Assembly (NCBI GenBank): GCA_946487985.1 | Contig: CAMLUY010000054.1 | Span: 1 to 6,930 of the forward strand | DNA: 6,930 nucleotides | Source: an uncultured Clostridia bacterium | Lineage (GTDB): Bacteria > Bacillota > Clostridia > Christensenellales > UBA1242 | Reading direction: 5' to 3' | In this document: one piece after another, positions 1 to 6,019 of the stretch | How positions within the stretch are numbered: position 1 is the stretch's first letter | Layout: each line of letters starts with the position of its first letter | Position numbers and translations under genes: made by a program | The notes under the pieces: generated by a model | Told to the model about the DNA's origin: nothing | The model's input: the letters and a program-made list of their open reading frames with translations, nothing else | Database searches by the model: none

Positions 1-10
1 TTGCTTACCC

Positions 11-109
11 TATTCTACCCCCCCCCGCAATTTTGTCAAGCAAATTGATGTCATTGTTTTTTTATTTTAATTATTTGCATTGCCAAAATTGGTTGGTGGG
101 GGTAGAATT
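11..109. repeat. Imperfect inverted repeat with a nine-C tract
   Basis: The left arm (11-35) reads TATTCTA, then nine C (18-26), then GCAATTTTG. Its reverse complement matches the right arm at 84-109, which begins CAAAATTG and ends GGGGGTAGAAT. The outer TAGAAT/ATTCTA, the G/C run and the CAAAATTG/CAATTTTG blocks all pair; the middle differs by a few bases. The arms enclose about 48 bp of AT-rich sequence. No transposase or target duplication is visible, so it could be a small dispersed repeat, a cruciform-forming site or part of a regulatory RNA. The pairing is seen directly; any role is unknown. Confidence 0.6.
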
Positions 110-132
110 CTAATGAAACCTCATAAAAAACA

Positions 133-271
133 CAGGTGCGAAAGCACCTGCAAACTGCGAAAAAGCGTCAGCTTTGAGCAAAAAGGGCAAACCAAGCGTC
201 AGGGTGCAGCGCCGCGAGCAGGCTCGCGCACAAACAAAAGCGCAGGTTTGCCCGTTTGTGCAGGTTTGCCC
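133..271 (+). other. Hairpin-rich GC island, possible structured RNA
   Basis: Several perfect complementary segments lie in a short, locally GC-rich stretch. CAGGTGC (133-139) and GCACCTG (144-150) close a GAAA tetraloop. AAAGC (162-166) pairs with GCTTT (171-175). GGGCAAACC (185-193) is complementary to GGTTTGCCC at both 245-253 and 263-271, so two alternative long stems are possible. CGCGAGC (213-219) pairs with GCTCGCG (222-228), and GCACAAAC (228-235) with GTTTGTGC (254-261). The choice of partner for 185-193 could give alternative folds. The only open frame (80-304, 74 codons) is Lys/Arg/Gly/Pro-rich, has no ribosome binding site and resembles no protein I know. I infer a non-coding RNA or a palindromic repeat cluster; no known Rfam class is recognised. 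Confidence 0.35.
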
Positions 272-272
272 G
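242..272 (+). repeat. Tandem 13-bp direct repeat
   Basis: GCAGGTTTGCCCG occurs at 242-254 and again at 260-272, separated by TTTGT (18-bp period). Both copies contain the complement of GGGCAAACC at 185-193, so the duplication creates two competing pairing partners inside the hairpin-rich island. Confidence 0.8.
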
Positions 273-288
273 AGGTTGGGGATAGAAT

Positions 289-348
289 TTCAATAAAACC
301 GTAAGACAAGCGAAGAACAACCCTTGTTGTTCGAGCGTTTTTATTGAA
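289..348. terminator. Large inverted repeat, candidate bidirectional terminator
   Basis: An inner perfect hairpin, GAACAAC (315-321) and GTTGTTC (326-332) with a CCTT loop, is framed by an outer inverted repeat: TTCAATAAAACCG (289-301) against CGTTTTTATTGAA (336-348) with one mismatch. The outer arms put an A-rich run on one side and a T-run (338-342) on the other, as in terminators that work in both directions. It would end plus-strand transcripts from the structured spacer and minus-strand transcripts of the peptidase gene, whose last codons lie inside it. The 13-base bulge (302-314) is unusual for an intrinsic terminator, hence moderate confidence. Confidence 0.45.
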
Positions 349-1846
349 TGATTACGTCACCGCTCAGGAAGGAATTGAAATAGCCTTCAAGGTCATAGCC
401 GGTTGAATGACTGAATGACGCTATCATATCTGCCGGGGTTGCGTTCTTGAATGCGAAGTCTTCATAGTAATCGCGAAGGGCTTTGAGAAATTTGCGCTGG
501 CCAACAGTTTCATAGACCGAGTTGAACATCAGCACGCCTTTCACATAGGTGCACTGGACATATTCAGGTTCGGTGGCGAAATCACAGAGGGCACGCTCCA
601 TTGAGGTGTCAACGCTGCCCTGCACGCTGGTGTAGGCACGAACAAAGGTTTTGTAGGACTGCTGAGTAGCATCTATCATCTGGTCAAAGTCATTGCCATA
701 TGATGGGTTCTCCTTGTAGAACAGAAGAGTACTGAATTCGGTCAAGCCTTCGTCCAGCCATGCGTGATTGTACTCATCATTGCCGACTACGCCGTACCAC
801 CATTGGTGGGCAAGCTCATGAATGATTACGTAGCCGATGTCGGCAGCATCAAGGTCATCACTGATAAGGACAAGGTTTGGATATTCCATGCCGCCATGAA
901 CAAAATTTGATTTTACAACAGAAACTTGCTGGTACGGATAGTCACCGAAAAGTTTGTTGAACGTTTGCATGGCGTCTTTTGCTGTTTGAAGATTTTTGTC
1001 TATGTCTTTGTCCGAAGTGTAGCCGTAGTAGTTGACTATGGTAGAGCCAACCTTGGTGCTGGCATGAGAAAATTTGCTGCTGAGCACAAAGCAGAAGTCG
1101 CGAATATTTTTGCCGCTGAATTGTGATGACGTCGTGTCGCCCCTTTCTGTTGATGAAATGAAATTGCCAGATGAGGCGATTTGCATGCTGCTTGGATATG
1201 ATATTGTGACGTCATAGTCGGCGCATTCGCTGTAAAATGGATCACCATTTGAGTGATAGAGCGAAGTCGAAAAGCCTTTGCCGCTTTCATAGACTGCAAA
1301 AATTGGATAGAAATTGCCAAAATTGATGGTGTTTTCTCCGTAGCCAAGTCTGTGGTTGATGTTTGCAAGCGTAGTGGTAAAGTCCACAGAAAAGGATATT
1401 TTTTCATCAGGGTAAAGCTCCTGCCCAAGGTCGATGCGCAAGATGTTCTGGTCGCTGCCCTCCACTTCAAAGGAAAGCGGGCTGCCATCTTTTGTGACAG
1501 ATGCTATTTCGATATTGCCAAAGCTCTCGCCATTTGGATAGGCCTTGTCGTAATTGTTTGACGACACCACCGATGCAGTCGCGCCCTGGCGAAAAGCGTT
1601 TGGATAAAGGTGCATTTGCAGTGATGTGAACATATTATCATATGAATTAAAAAAGGTGGCGACCATTTGCCCTGAAAGCTGGTGGGTTTGCGCGTCGTAG
1701 GAAAGCGTCATTTGGTAATGCGAGTTTTCCTGTTCATCATCACTCCTGACATGGAGTAAACCGATTGTGAGGACAATAGCTACAACAAAGACCAGCAGTG
1801 CAGCCGAAAGGATTTTGGATTTTTTTGACAAAATAAACTTTTTCAT
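341..1846 (-). CDS. Membrane-anchored M1-family zinc aminopeptidase
   Basis: The 501-residue protein begins at the ATG at 1846. A basic N-terminus (MKKF...KKSK) is followed by one hydrophobic segment at about residues 11-31 and then a polar region, fitting a signal anchor with the catalytic part outside the cell. M1 hallmarks are present: substrate-binding GGMEYP (318-323, the counterpart of GAMEN), the zinc site HELAHQWW (His343, Glu344, His347) with the third ligand Glu366 in WLDEG exactly 18 residues after the second His, and Tyr434 in YVKG as the likely transition-state tyrosine. By family it should remove N-terminal residues from peptides, probably in nutrition or envelope turnover. An in-frame ATG at 1906 would add 20 residues before the anchor. 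I prefer 1846 because it gives a normal KK-plus-hydrophobic start and leaves the dnaB promoter region clear. Neither start has a good ribosome binding site. It is shorter than classical PepN (about 870 residues), like compact bacterial M1 enzymes. Confidence 0.92.
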   Translation of the reverse strand: MKKFILSKKSKILSAALLVFVVAIVLTIGLLHVRSDDEQENSHYQMTLSYDAQTHQLSGQMVATFFNSYDNMFTSLQMHLYPNAFRQGATASVVSSNNYDKAYPNGESFGNIEIASVTKDGSPLSFEVEGSDQNILRIDLGQELYPDEKISFSVDFTTTLANINHRLGYGENTINFGNFYPIFAVYESGKGFSTSLYHSNGDPFYSECADYDVTISYPSSMQIASSGNFISSTERGDTTSSQFSGKNIRDFCFVLSSKFSHASTKVGSTIVNYYGYTSDKDIDKNLQTAKDAMQTFNKLFGDYPYQQVSVVKSNFVHGGMEYPNLVLISDDLDAADIGYVIIHELAHQWWYGVVGNDEYNHAWLDEGLTEFSTLLFYKENPSYGNDFDQMIDATQQSYKTFVRAYTSVQGSVDTSMERALCDFATEPEYVQCTYVKGVLMFNSVYETVGQRKFLKALRDYYEDFAFKNATPADMIASFSHSTGYDLEGYFNSFLSGDVIIQ

Positions 1847-1919
1847 GGTTATATTGTATTGGCAATAAGGTACAAAAATGACTTTATGCGGTAAAATTCG
1901 CGGCATGGCGGAATATTTG

Positions 1920-1948
1920 TTGTAAAAATTGCATTGATGTGATAAAAT
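1920..1948 (+). promoter_or_regulatory. Candidate extended -10 promoter for dnaB-dnaI
   Basis: TTGTAA (1920-1925, 4 of 6 to the sigma-70/SigA consensus) and TAAAAT (1943-1948, 5 of 6) are separated by 17 bp. TG at 1940-1941 sits one base before the -10 box, giving an extended -10. Transcription would start near 1955, leaving a leader of only about 11 nt with the ribosome binding site at its very 5' end. Pattern match only. Confidence 0.45.
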
Positions 1949-1954
1949 GTTGTT

Positions 1955-1958
1955 GGAG
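1955..1958 (+). promoter_or_regulatory. Ribosome binding site that sets the dnaB start
   Basis: GGAG lies 7 bp before the ATG at 1966. The frame is also open from a GTG at 1939, but that codon has no ribosome binding site and overlaps the candidate -10 region, so 1966 is the better start. Confidence 0.7.
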
Positions 1959-1965
1959 TGTAATA

Positions 1966-3420
1966 ATGGCGTTTTGTAAATTTTCCACTGAGTTTATTGC
2001 AAGTGGCAAGACTGAGATTGACAATATTTTTTTGAATGACTATTTGCCTTTTGCGCAGCCTGAGTTTGTTGTGGTGTACATATATGGGCTTTACCTTTGC
2101 CAAAGCAATGGGTTTGACAACAGCATTGAAAACTTTGCGAAGACCTTGAATATGCAGGAAGAAGACGTTCTGGGAGCGTTTGAGTTTTGGCAGGAGCAAG
2201 GCCTTGTGCAGCTTTTGGCGACAAATCCTGTTCAAGTTGTATATGTGCCGCTGAAAAATGTTCTGACGGCAAACAAATTGTACAAGCCTGACAAGTACGA
2301 GCTGTTCAATCAGCAAGCAAACGACATCTTCAAGGGCAAGCGCAGCATATCCAAGCATGAGTATCAGGAGTACTATGACTTTTTGGAGCGCTATCACATG
2401 GAGCAGGAAGCGCTTTTGATGATTATGAAATATTGCGTGGAAAGCAAGAAAAGCGCGGTTGGGTACAACTATATTCTGACCGTTGCGCGCAACTGGGCTG
2501 CCGAGGGAGTCAACACTGCCCTGCAAGTTGAGGAGCGGCTGAAATCCTTTGAGAACAACTCGCCTGAGATGACCGCGATATTCAAAGAAGTTGGCTTGAA
2601 GCGCGCGCCGTATGTTGAGGAGCGCAGCCTGCTTGAAAAATGGCGCGATGATATGGGATTCAGTCTTGATGTAATTTTGCAGCTTTGTAAGGTGCTGAAA
2701 AAGAAAAATAGGTTTTCTTTTGAGGCGCTTGACAACATGATTTGCAAATATTATGAAATGAAGCTGATGTCCGTGATGGAAATTGAAGCGTTTGAAGCCG
2801 AGAAAAAAGATTTGTACAACCTTGCAAAAGAGGTCAACAAGACTATTGGCGTGTACTATGAAAACCTTGAAACAGTGGTTGAAAACTATATTCTGCGATG
2901 GATTAATCTGGGATTTGAGAAAAATCTGCTGCTTGAAATCGCGTCATATTGTTTCAAGAACTCGGTGCGCACGCTTGAAGGCATGGACAGGACGGTGCAA
3001 AAGTTTTACAAGCTTGGCATACTTACGGTGGCGGCGTTTGAAGAGTATATGGGGCAGGTTTTGGCCGATGATGAAAAAATCAAGGCGCTGCTGCTTGCAA
3101 TGGGTGTGAGCCGCGGCGTATGCAGCAGTGACAGAAACAACTACCGCGTTTGGACGGAGGATTGGCATATTAGTGACGAGCTTTTGACTTATGCTGCCCA
3201 GCTTTCCAAAGGCAAGGACAGCCCGCAGAAATATCTTTCGCGCGTGCTTGCCGATTGGCGAGATAAAGGCATCAAAACGGTGGACGAGGCAAAGGCTACA
3301 ACCCCGATTGCTGCCGACAATTCAGGCGTAGCAAGCAAGAAAGGCAATTTTGGCGGAAGAAGCTACACAAAGACCGAAATCAATGCACTGTTTCAGTCTA
3401 TTGATGAGATTGACGTATAG
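1966..3420 (+). CDS. dnaB: DnaB-type helicase loader with DnaD domains
   Basis: The 484-residue protein is close in length to Bacillus subtilis DnaB (472), the primosome protein that works with DnaD and DnaI to load the replicative helicase; it is not the helicase that E. coli calls DnaB. Residues 1 to about 100 look like the N-terminal winged-helix region. The DnaD-family (DnaB_2) signature YxxxI/VxxxW appears twice: Tyr169-Val173-Trp177 and Tyr423-Val427-Trp431, each followed by a G(V/I)-x-T turn. Between them are two further helical repeats of similar pattern (about 221-276 and 307-361) in which Tyr263 and Tyr348 replace the Trp. The tail (about 445-484) is polar and probably disordered apart from a final acidic helix. 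The immediately following dnaI gene supports the assignment. An annotation pipeline may call it simply a DnaD domain protein; exact orthology to DnaB rather than DnaD rests on length, two signatures and the partner. Confidence 0.88.
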   Translation: MAFCKFSTEFIASGKTEIDNIFLNDYLPFAQPEFVVVYIYGLYLCQSNGFDNSIENFAKTLNMQEEDVLGAFEFWQEQGLVQLLATNPVQVVYVPLKNVLTANKLYKPDKYELFNQQANDIFKGKRSISKHEYQEYYDFLERYHMEQEALLMIMKYCVESKKSAVGYNYILTVARNWAAEGVNTALQVEERLKSFENNSPEMTAIFKEVGLKRAPYVEERSLLEKWRDDMGFSLDVILQLCKVLKKKNRFSFEALDNMICKYYEMKLMSVMEIEAFEAEKKDLYNLAKEVNKTIGVYYENLETVVENYILRWINLGFEKNLLLEIASYCFKNSVRTLEGMDRTVQKFYKLGILTVAAFEEYMGQVLADDEKIKALLLAMGVSRGVCSSDRNNYRVWTEDWHISDELLTYAAQLSKGKDSPQKYLSRVLADWRDKGIKTVDEAKATTPIAADNSGVASKKGNFGGRSYTKTEINALFQSIDEIDV

Positions 3421-3428
3421 GAGGAAAG

Positions 3429-4328
3429 ATGAAAACAACCATACTTGAACGGGCACAGAAAATCATCGACCAGAGGCGATACACGGCTGAGAACACAGCA
3501 ATCAACAACAAAGTCAAAGCATATGAAGACCCTATCTTTAAAGAAAGGTATCAGAAATACACTCAGCGCATGATTGAAGAAAGCAGGCTTGGCCAAGATG
3601 AAAGCGAAGCCACAAAAGCATTGAAAGCCCTTTGTGAAAAACGGCTTGTTGAGCTTGGTATTGGGTCAATCGAGCCTCAGTTTTATTGCAAGAAGTGCGG
3701 CGATTTGGGAATCAAAAATGGCAGATATTGCAGCTGCATTAAAGCTGAAATCAACAAAATTCTGAGAAAGGAAAGCGGCTTTGACAAGCTTTGTGATTTT
3801 AATGAGGTCAACTTCAAGGTTTTTGACAATCCTGAGTATATGGAAAAACTGTACGACAAAATGAAAAAGTGGTGCCACAGCAAGTTTGAAAAAAATCTCA
3901 TTTTCATCTCTGGCGGTACAGGAGTTGGCAAGACATATCTTATCAAGTGCATGGCAAACGAGCTTATCAATAATGACCATGTTGTCAATCTGGTTTCGTC
4001 GTTCAGCATGCATCAGGACTTCGTGAAAAGCTTTGCCTCGCGCGACCTTGATGAAAAGAGCCTTTTGCTTGACAAATATCTCAGCTGTGAAATTTTGTTC
4101 ATTGATGACCTTGGAACTGAAATGCGGCTGCCAAACGTCACGCTGAATTATCTTTATCAGGTAATCAATGAGCGCAAGATGAAAAGGCTGCCGACGGTGA
4201 TTACTTCAAATCTTGACCTGTACGACATCAAAGACTATTACGATGAACGCATTTCAAGCCGAATTATTGACACTGCAAGCAGCATTTGTGTTTGCATTAA
4301 AGGCAAAGACTTGCGATTGAAAAAATAA
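3429..4328 (+). CDS. dnaI: DnaI-type AAA+ helicase-loader ATPase
   Basis: The 299-residue protein matches the length and layout of primosomal DnaI (311 in B. subtilis). An N-terminal helical part ends in a zinc-binding cluster Cys87-x2-Cys90 ... Cys101-x-Cys103, as in the DnaI helicase-interacting domain. The AAA+ domain then shows Walker A GGTGVGKT (162-169), Walker B LFIDDLG (223-229) with Asp226/Asp227, sensor 1 TSN (259-261), and an arginine-finger region DERISSR (272-278). It should deliver the hexameric replicative helicase onto single-stranded DNA in an ATP-controlled way together with the DnaB-type protein. The start is fixed by AGGAGG at 3419-3424, which overlaps the dnaB stop codon; the gap between the genes is 8 bp, so they are almost certainly co-transcribed and probably translationally coupled. 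A strong terminator follows. All key residues are intact. Confidence 0.94.
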   Translation: MKTTILERAQKIIDQRRYTAENTAINNKVKAYEDPIFKERYQKYTQRMIEESRLGQDESEATKALKALCEKRLVELGIGSIEPQFYCKKCGDLGIKNGRYCSCIKAEINKILRKESGFDKLCDFNEVNFKVFDNPEYMEKLYDKMKKWCHSKFEKNLIFISGGTGVGKTYLIKCMANELINNDHVVNLVSSFSMHQDFVKSFASRDLDEKSLLLDKYLSCEILFIDDLGTEMRLPNVTLNYLYQVINERKMKRLPTVITSNLDLYDIKDYYDERISSRIIDTASSICVCIKGKDLRLKK

Positions 4329-4338
4329 TGGTTTATAC

Positions 4339-4368
4339 AAAAAAAACAGCTGTTGAGCTGTTTTTTTG
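4339..4368. terminator. Bidirectional intrinsic terminator between dnaI and MBL gene
   Basis: ACAGCT (4346-4351) pairs with AGCTGT (4356-4361) around a GTTG loop, flanked by an A-run (4339-4346) and a T-run (4361-4367) that extend the stem. The symmetry gives a U-tract on either strand, fitting the convergent genes: it lies 10 bp past the dnaI stop and 25 bp past the hydrolase stop. The spacer 4329-4393 holds nothing else I can identify. Confidence 0.88.
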
Positions 4369-4393
4369 TGCCGTTTTCGACTTTTTTTTGCGT

Positions 4394-5002
4394 TTATCGT
4401 GACAAAAAGCGCTTAAAAAGTGCAATATTTTTCATTTGTATATCGTGATTGCTCTTTTCGCCATGGCCTGAGAAAACATTTTGAAAATCTTGTTTTTCAA
4501 GTTTCTTCAAGGTAGTGAGCATTGCGGTTTTGTCAGAATTTTTTAAATCAGTTCTGCCTATGCCTTTGTCAAATAAAACATCACCTGCAAAGAGGTCGCC
4601 GTCAATCAAATAGCACATACAGCAAATGCTGTGACCTGGCGCAGCAATACATTGAACGTCAAAGTCGCCCACTTTGAGCAATTGCCCATCTTTTAGATAT
4701 TCAAAATTTGACAGGTCATCAATGGTCGAGTGGTCAGGGCTGTAAATTGCTACGCTGTCACCCAGTGTCATCGGTATTTTTTCGCTGGCATATATTTTAC
4801 AATTAAAGGCTTTGGCATAATCATTGCAGTGAATTGAATGGTCAAAGTGACCGTGAGTCAAAAAAATTGCAATTGGCTTTTTGCCATTAAGTGAGGCCTT
4901 AACCTTTTCAACAGATGCGCCGCTGTCAATGATGATGCATGAGTCGCCTTTTTCAAGAATGTATACGTTTGCGTCAAGCAGTTCGCCTTTAAGATTTATC
5001 AT
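4394..5002 (-). CDS. MBL-fold hydrolase, glyoxalase-II-like
   Basis: The 202-residue protein is a single metallo-beta-lactamase-fold domain. Metal ligands are visible in order: THGHFDH (His50, His52, Asp54, His55), APGHS (His124), AGDVLF (Asp141) and SGHGE (His180). GIGRTDL (147-153) is typical of the YcbL/GloB-like branch, which hydrolyses thioesters such as S-lactoylglutathione or related thiol conjugates. There is no beta-CASP segment, so it is not an RNase J or Artemis-type nuclease, and no C-terminal substrate-binding domain of true glyoxalase II. It is probably cytoplasmic, with no signal peptide. The start has a good ribosome binding site (GAGGTG on the minus strand, 5008-5013). It lies 81 bp downstream of ligD on the same strand but appears to have its own promoter, so a link to end joining is not indicated. 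Substrate unknown. Confidence 0.9.
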   Translation of the reverse strand: MINLKGELLDANVYILEKGDSCIIIDSGASVEKVKASLNGKKPIAIFLTHGHFDHSIHCNDYAKAFNCKIYASEKIPMTLGDSVAIYSPDHSTIDDLSNFEYLKDGQLLKVGDFDVQCIAAPGHSICCMCYLIDGDLFAGDVLFDKGIGRTDLKNSDKTAMLTTLKKLEKQDFQNVFSGHGEKSNHDIQMKNIALFKRFLSR

Positions 5003-5031
5003 GTTTTCACCTCATAAACAATACAATGGGA

Positions 5032-5059
5032 ATTATACATCAAATTAAATAAATCACAA
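5032..5059 (-). promoter_or_regulatory. SigA-type promoter of the MBL hydrolase gene
   Basis: On the minus strand, TTGTGA (5059-5054, 4 of 6) and a perfect TATAAT (5037-5032) are separated by 16 bp. Transcription would start near 5025, giving a leader of about 22 nt that contains the GAGGTG ribosome binding site. The rest of the 5003-5083 spacer is AT-rich. It holds an AAAACGTTTT palindrome but no convincing terminator for ligD, so read-through from ku-ligD is possible. Confidence 0.65.
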
Positions 5060-5083
5060 AACGTTTTTCAAAGCCTGTTGCGT

Positions 5084-6019
5084 TCAAGTCAAAGTGCAAT
5101 CTTTTGGGTCTTTATCATCACGAAGGCCTTTCCAAACAGGCTGGCGCATGCTGCCGCTTGGCGTTTTGGACATATATTTTACAGTTCCGACAAGCTGAGG
5201 CGTGATGAAAATGCAGTTTTCAAACTTCTTGTCAAAGGGGTTTTTGCTCTGGTGGGCTTTTGCAAAAGACAAAATTGTTTTCTGGTCTTGTTTTGACACT
5301 GGAAAGAATATTTTTGCGCAAAAGACAAGCCTGCCATCGTCATATGAGCCCAAAATCAGGTCTTTGACTTTTCCGTCATCGTCTTTTTGATAGCCGCAAA
5401 TGACAAAGTCCTCTTCCTGCAAAACCTTAATTTTCAGCCAGTCGTGTGAGCGCTTGCCGATATGATACAAGCTGTCCTTTTTCTTGGCGACAACGCCTTC
5501 AAGATTGTTCTTTTTTGCGAGATTGAAAAACTCGCGTCCCCTGCCCTCAACAAATCTTGAAATGCTGAGGTTATTGCCCTCTGTAACATTGTTTTGCAGC
5601 AAAAGCTTTCGTTGAAGCAAGGTCTTTTGGGTTACATCATTATTTTTTAGATAGAGTATATCATATGCGACAAACTGCACTGGGTTTCTTTTCGCCGCTA
5701 TTTGAATTTTGAGTTTGTCGCTCATCAGGCTTCTTGCTTGAAGACCAAAGAAATCGGGCGCGCCATCAGACATCAAAACCAGCTCGCCATCAAGTATGCA
5801 GCGGGCTTTGACACATTTGTTCATGTTTTTGAGCTCTGGATAGATGTCGGTCACATCTTTGAAACGTTTATTTTGAAGCGTGACGCTTTTGTCGTCAATA
5901 TATGCAATGCAGCGTATGCCATCAAGTTTGAGCTCAAAGATATATTCATCGCTGTCAAAAGGCTGAGTCTGATAAAGCAGCATTGGCGAGATGTTTTTGT
6001 CGTCAAAGAGGTCTGCCAT
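5084..6019 (-). CDS. ligD: Stand-alone LigD-type ATP-dependent DNA ligase (NHEJ)
   Basis: The 311-residue protein is an adenylation domain plus an OB fold, equivalent to the ligase module of LigD. Motif I is ELKLDGIR with the AMP-accepting Lys31. Motif III is DGEL (77-80), IIIa is FVAYDILYL (116-124), IV is EGVVAKK (174-180), and V is WLKIK (194-198) with Lys196 and Lys198. The C-terminal OB fold (about 203-304) ends with the LigD-typical R-x-P-V-W-K-G-L-R-D-D-K segment (292-303). It seals double-strand breaks held by Ku. It has neither the primase/polymerase domain nor the phosphoesterase domain of the long LigD proteins (B. subtilis LigD is about 611 residues and mycobacterial LigD about 759). 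Nothing suggests truncation: the start is normal for a ligase module and the end matches the family end. Its ATG shares one base with the ku stop (TGATG), so translation is coupled. The nearest ribosome-binding-like GAAGG is about 10 bp upstream and weak. Confidence 0.93.
   Translation of the reverse strand: MADLFDDKNISPMLLYQTQPFDSDEYIFELKLDGIRCIAYIDDKSVTLQNKRFKDVTDIYPELKNMNKCVKARCILDGELVLMSDGAPDFFGLQARSLMSDKLKIQIAAKRNPVQFVAYDILYLKNNDVTQKTLLQRKLLLQNNVTEGNNLSISRFVEGRGREFFNLAKKNNLEGVVAKKKDSLYHIGKRSHDWLKIKVLQEEDFVICGYQKDDDGKVKDLILGSYDDGRLVFCAKIFFPVSKQDQKTILSFAKAHQSKNPFDKKFENCIFITPQLVGTVKYMSKTPSGSMRQPVWKGLRDDKDPKDCTLT

Larger units (their letters stand above)
103..300 (+). repeat. Two related 18-bp boxes exactly 180 bp apart
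   Basis: Box 1 (103-120, TAGAATTCTAATGAAACC) and box 2 (283-300, TAGAATTTCAATAAAACC) agree at 15 of 18 positions. Each is preceded by a G-rich stretch (98-102 and 278-281). Each is followed about 13-15 bp later by a perfect hairpin with a 4-base loop (133-150 and 315-332). A third, inverted TAGAAT plus G-run lies in the 11-26 arm. The pattern of G-run, box and hairpin suggests a modular repeat family rather than chance. No known element is recognised. Confidence 0.5.

Noticed and set aside
80..304. 74-codon plus-strand open frame in the structured spacer
   Set aside because: No ribosome binding site, composition dictated by the hairpins and repeats, and no resemblance to a known protein; more likely a by-product of local GC-rich repeats.
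315..332. GAAC...GTTC palindrome resembling a LexA/DinR box
   Set aside because: The half sites are 10 bp apart instead of the 4 bp of the Bacillus SOS box, and the sequence is a better hairpin than operator.
1036..1488. 150-codon minus-strand open frame overlapping the peptidase gene in another frame
   Set aside because: The peptidase frame contains all M1 motifs; this one has none and low-complexity composition.
1934..1946. Near match to a DnaA box (TTATCACA on the minus strand) beside dnaB
   Set aside because: It lacks one base of TTATCCACA, is single, and no cluster or AT-rich unwinding element accompanies it.
4394..5002. MBL protein as an Artemis-like or RNase J-like nuclease supporting end joining
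   Set aside because: The protein has only the 202-residue MBL core with glyoxalase-II-like motifs and no beta-CASP region.
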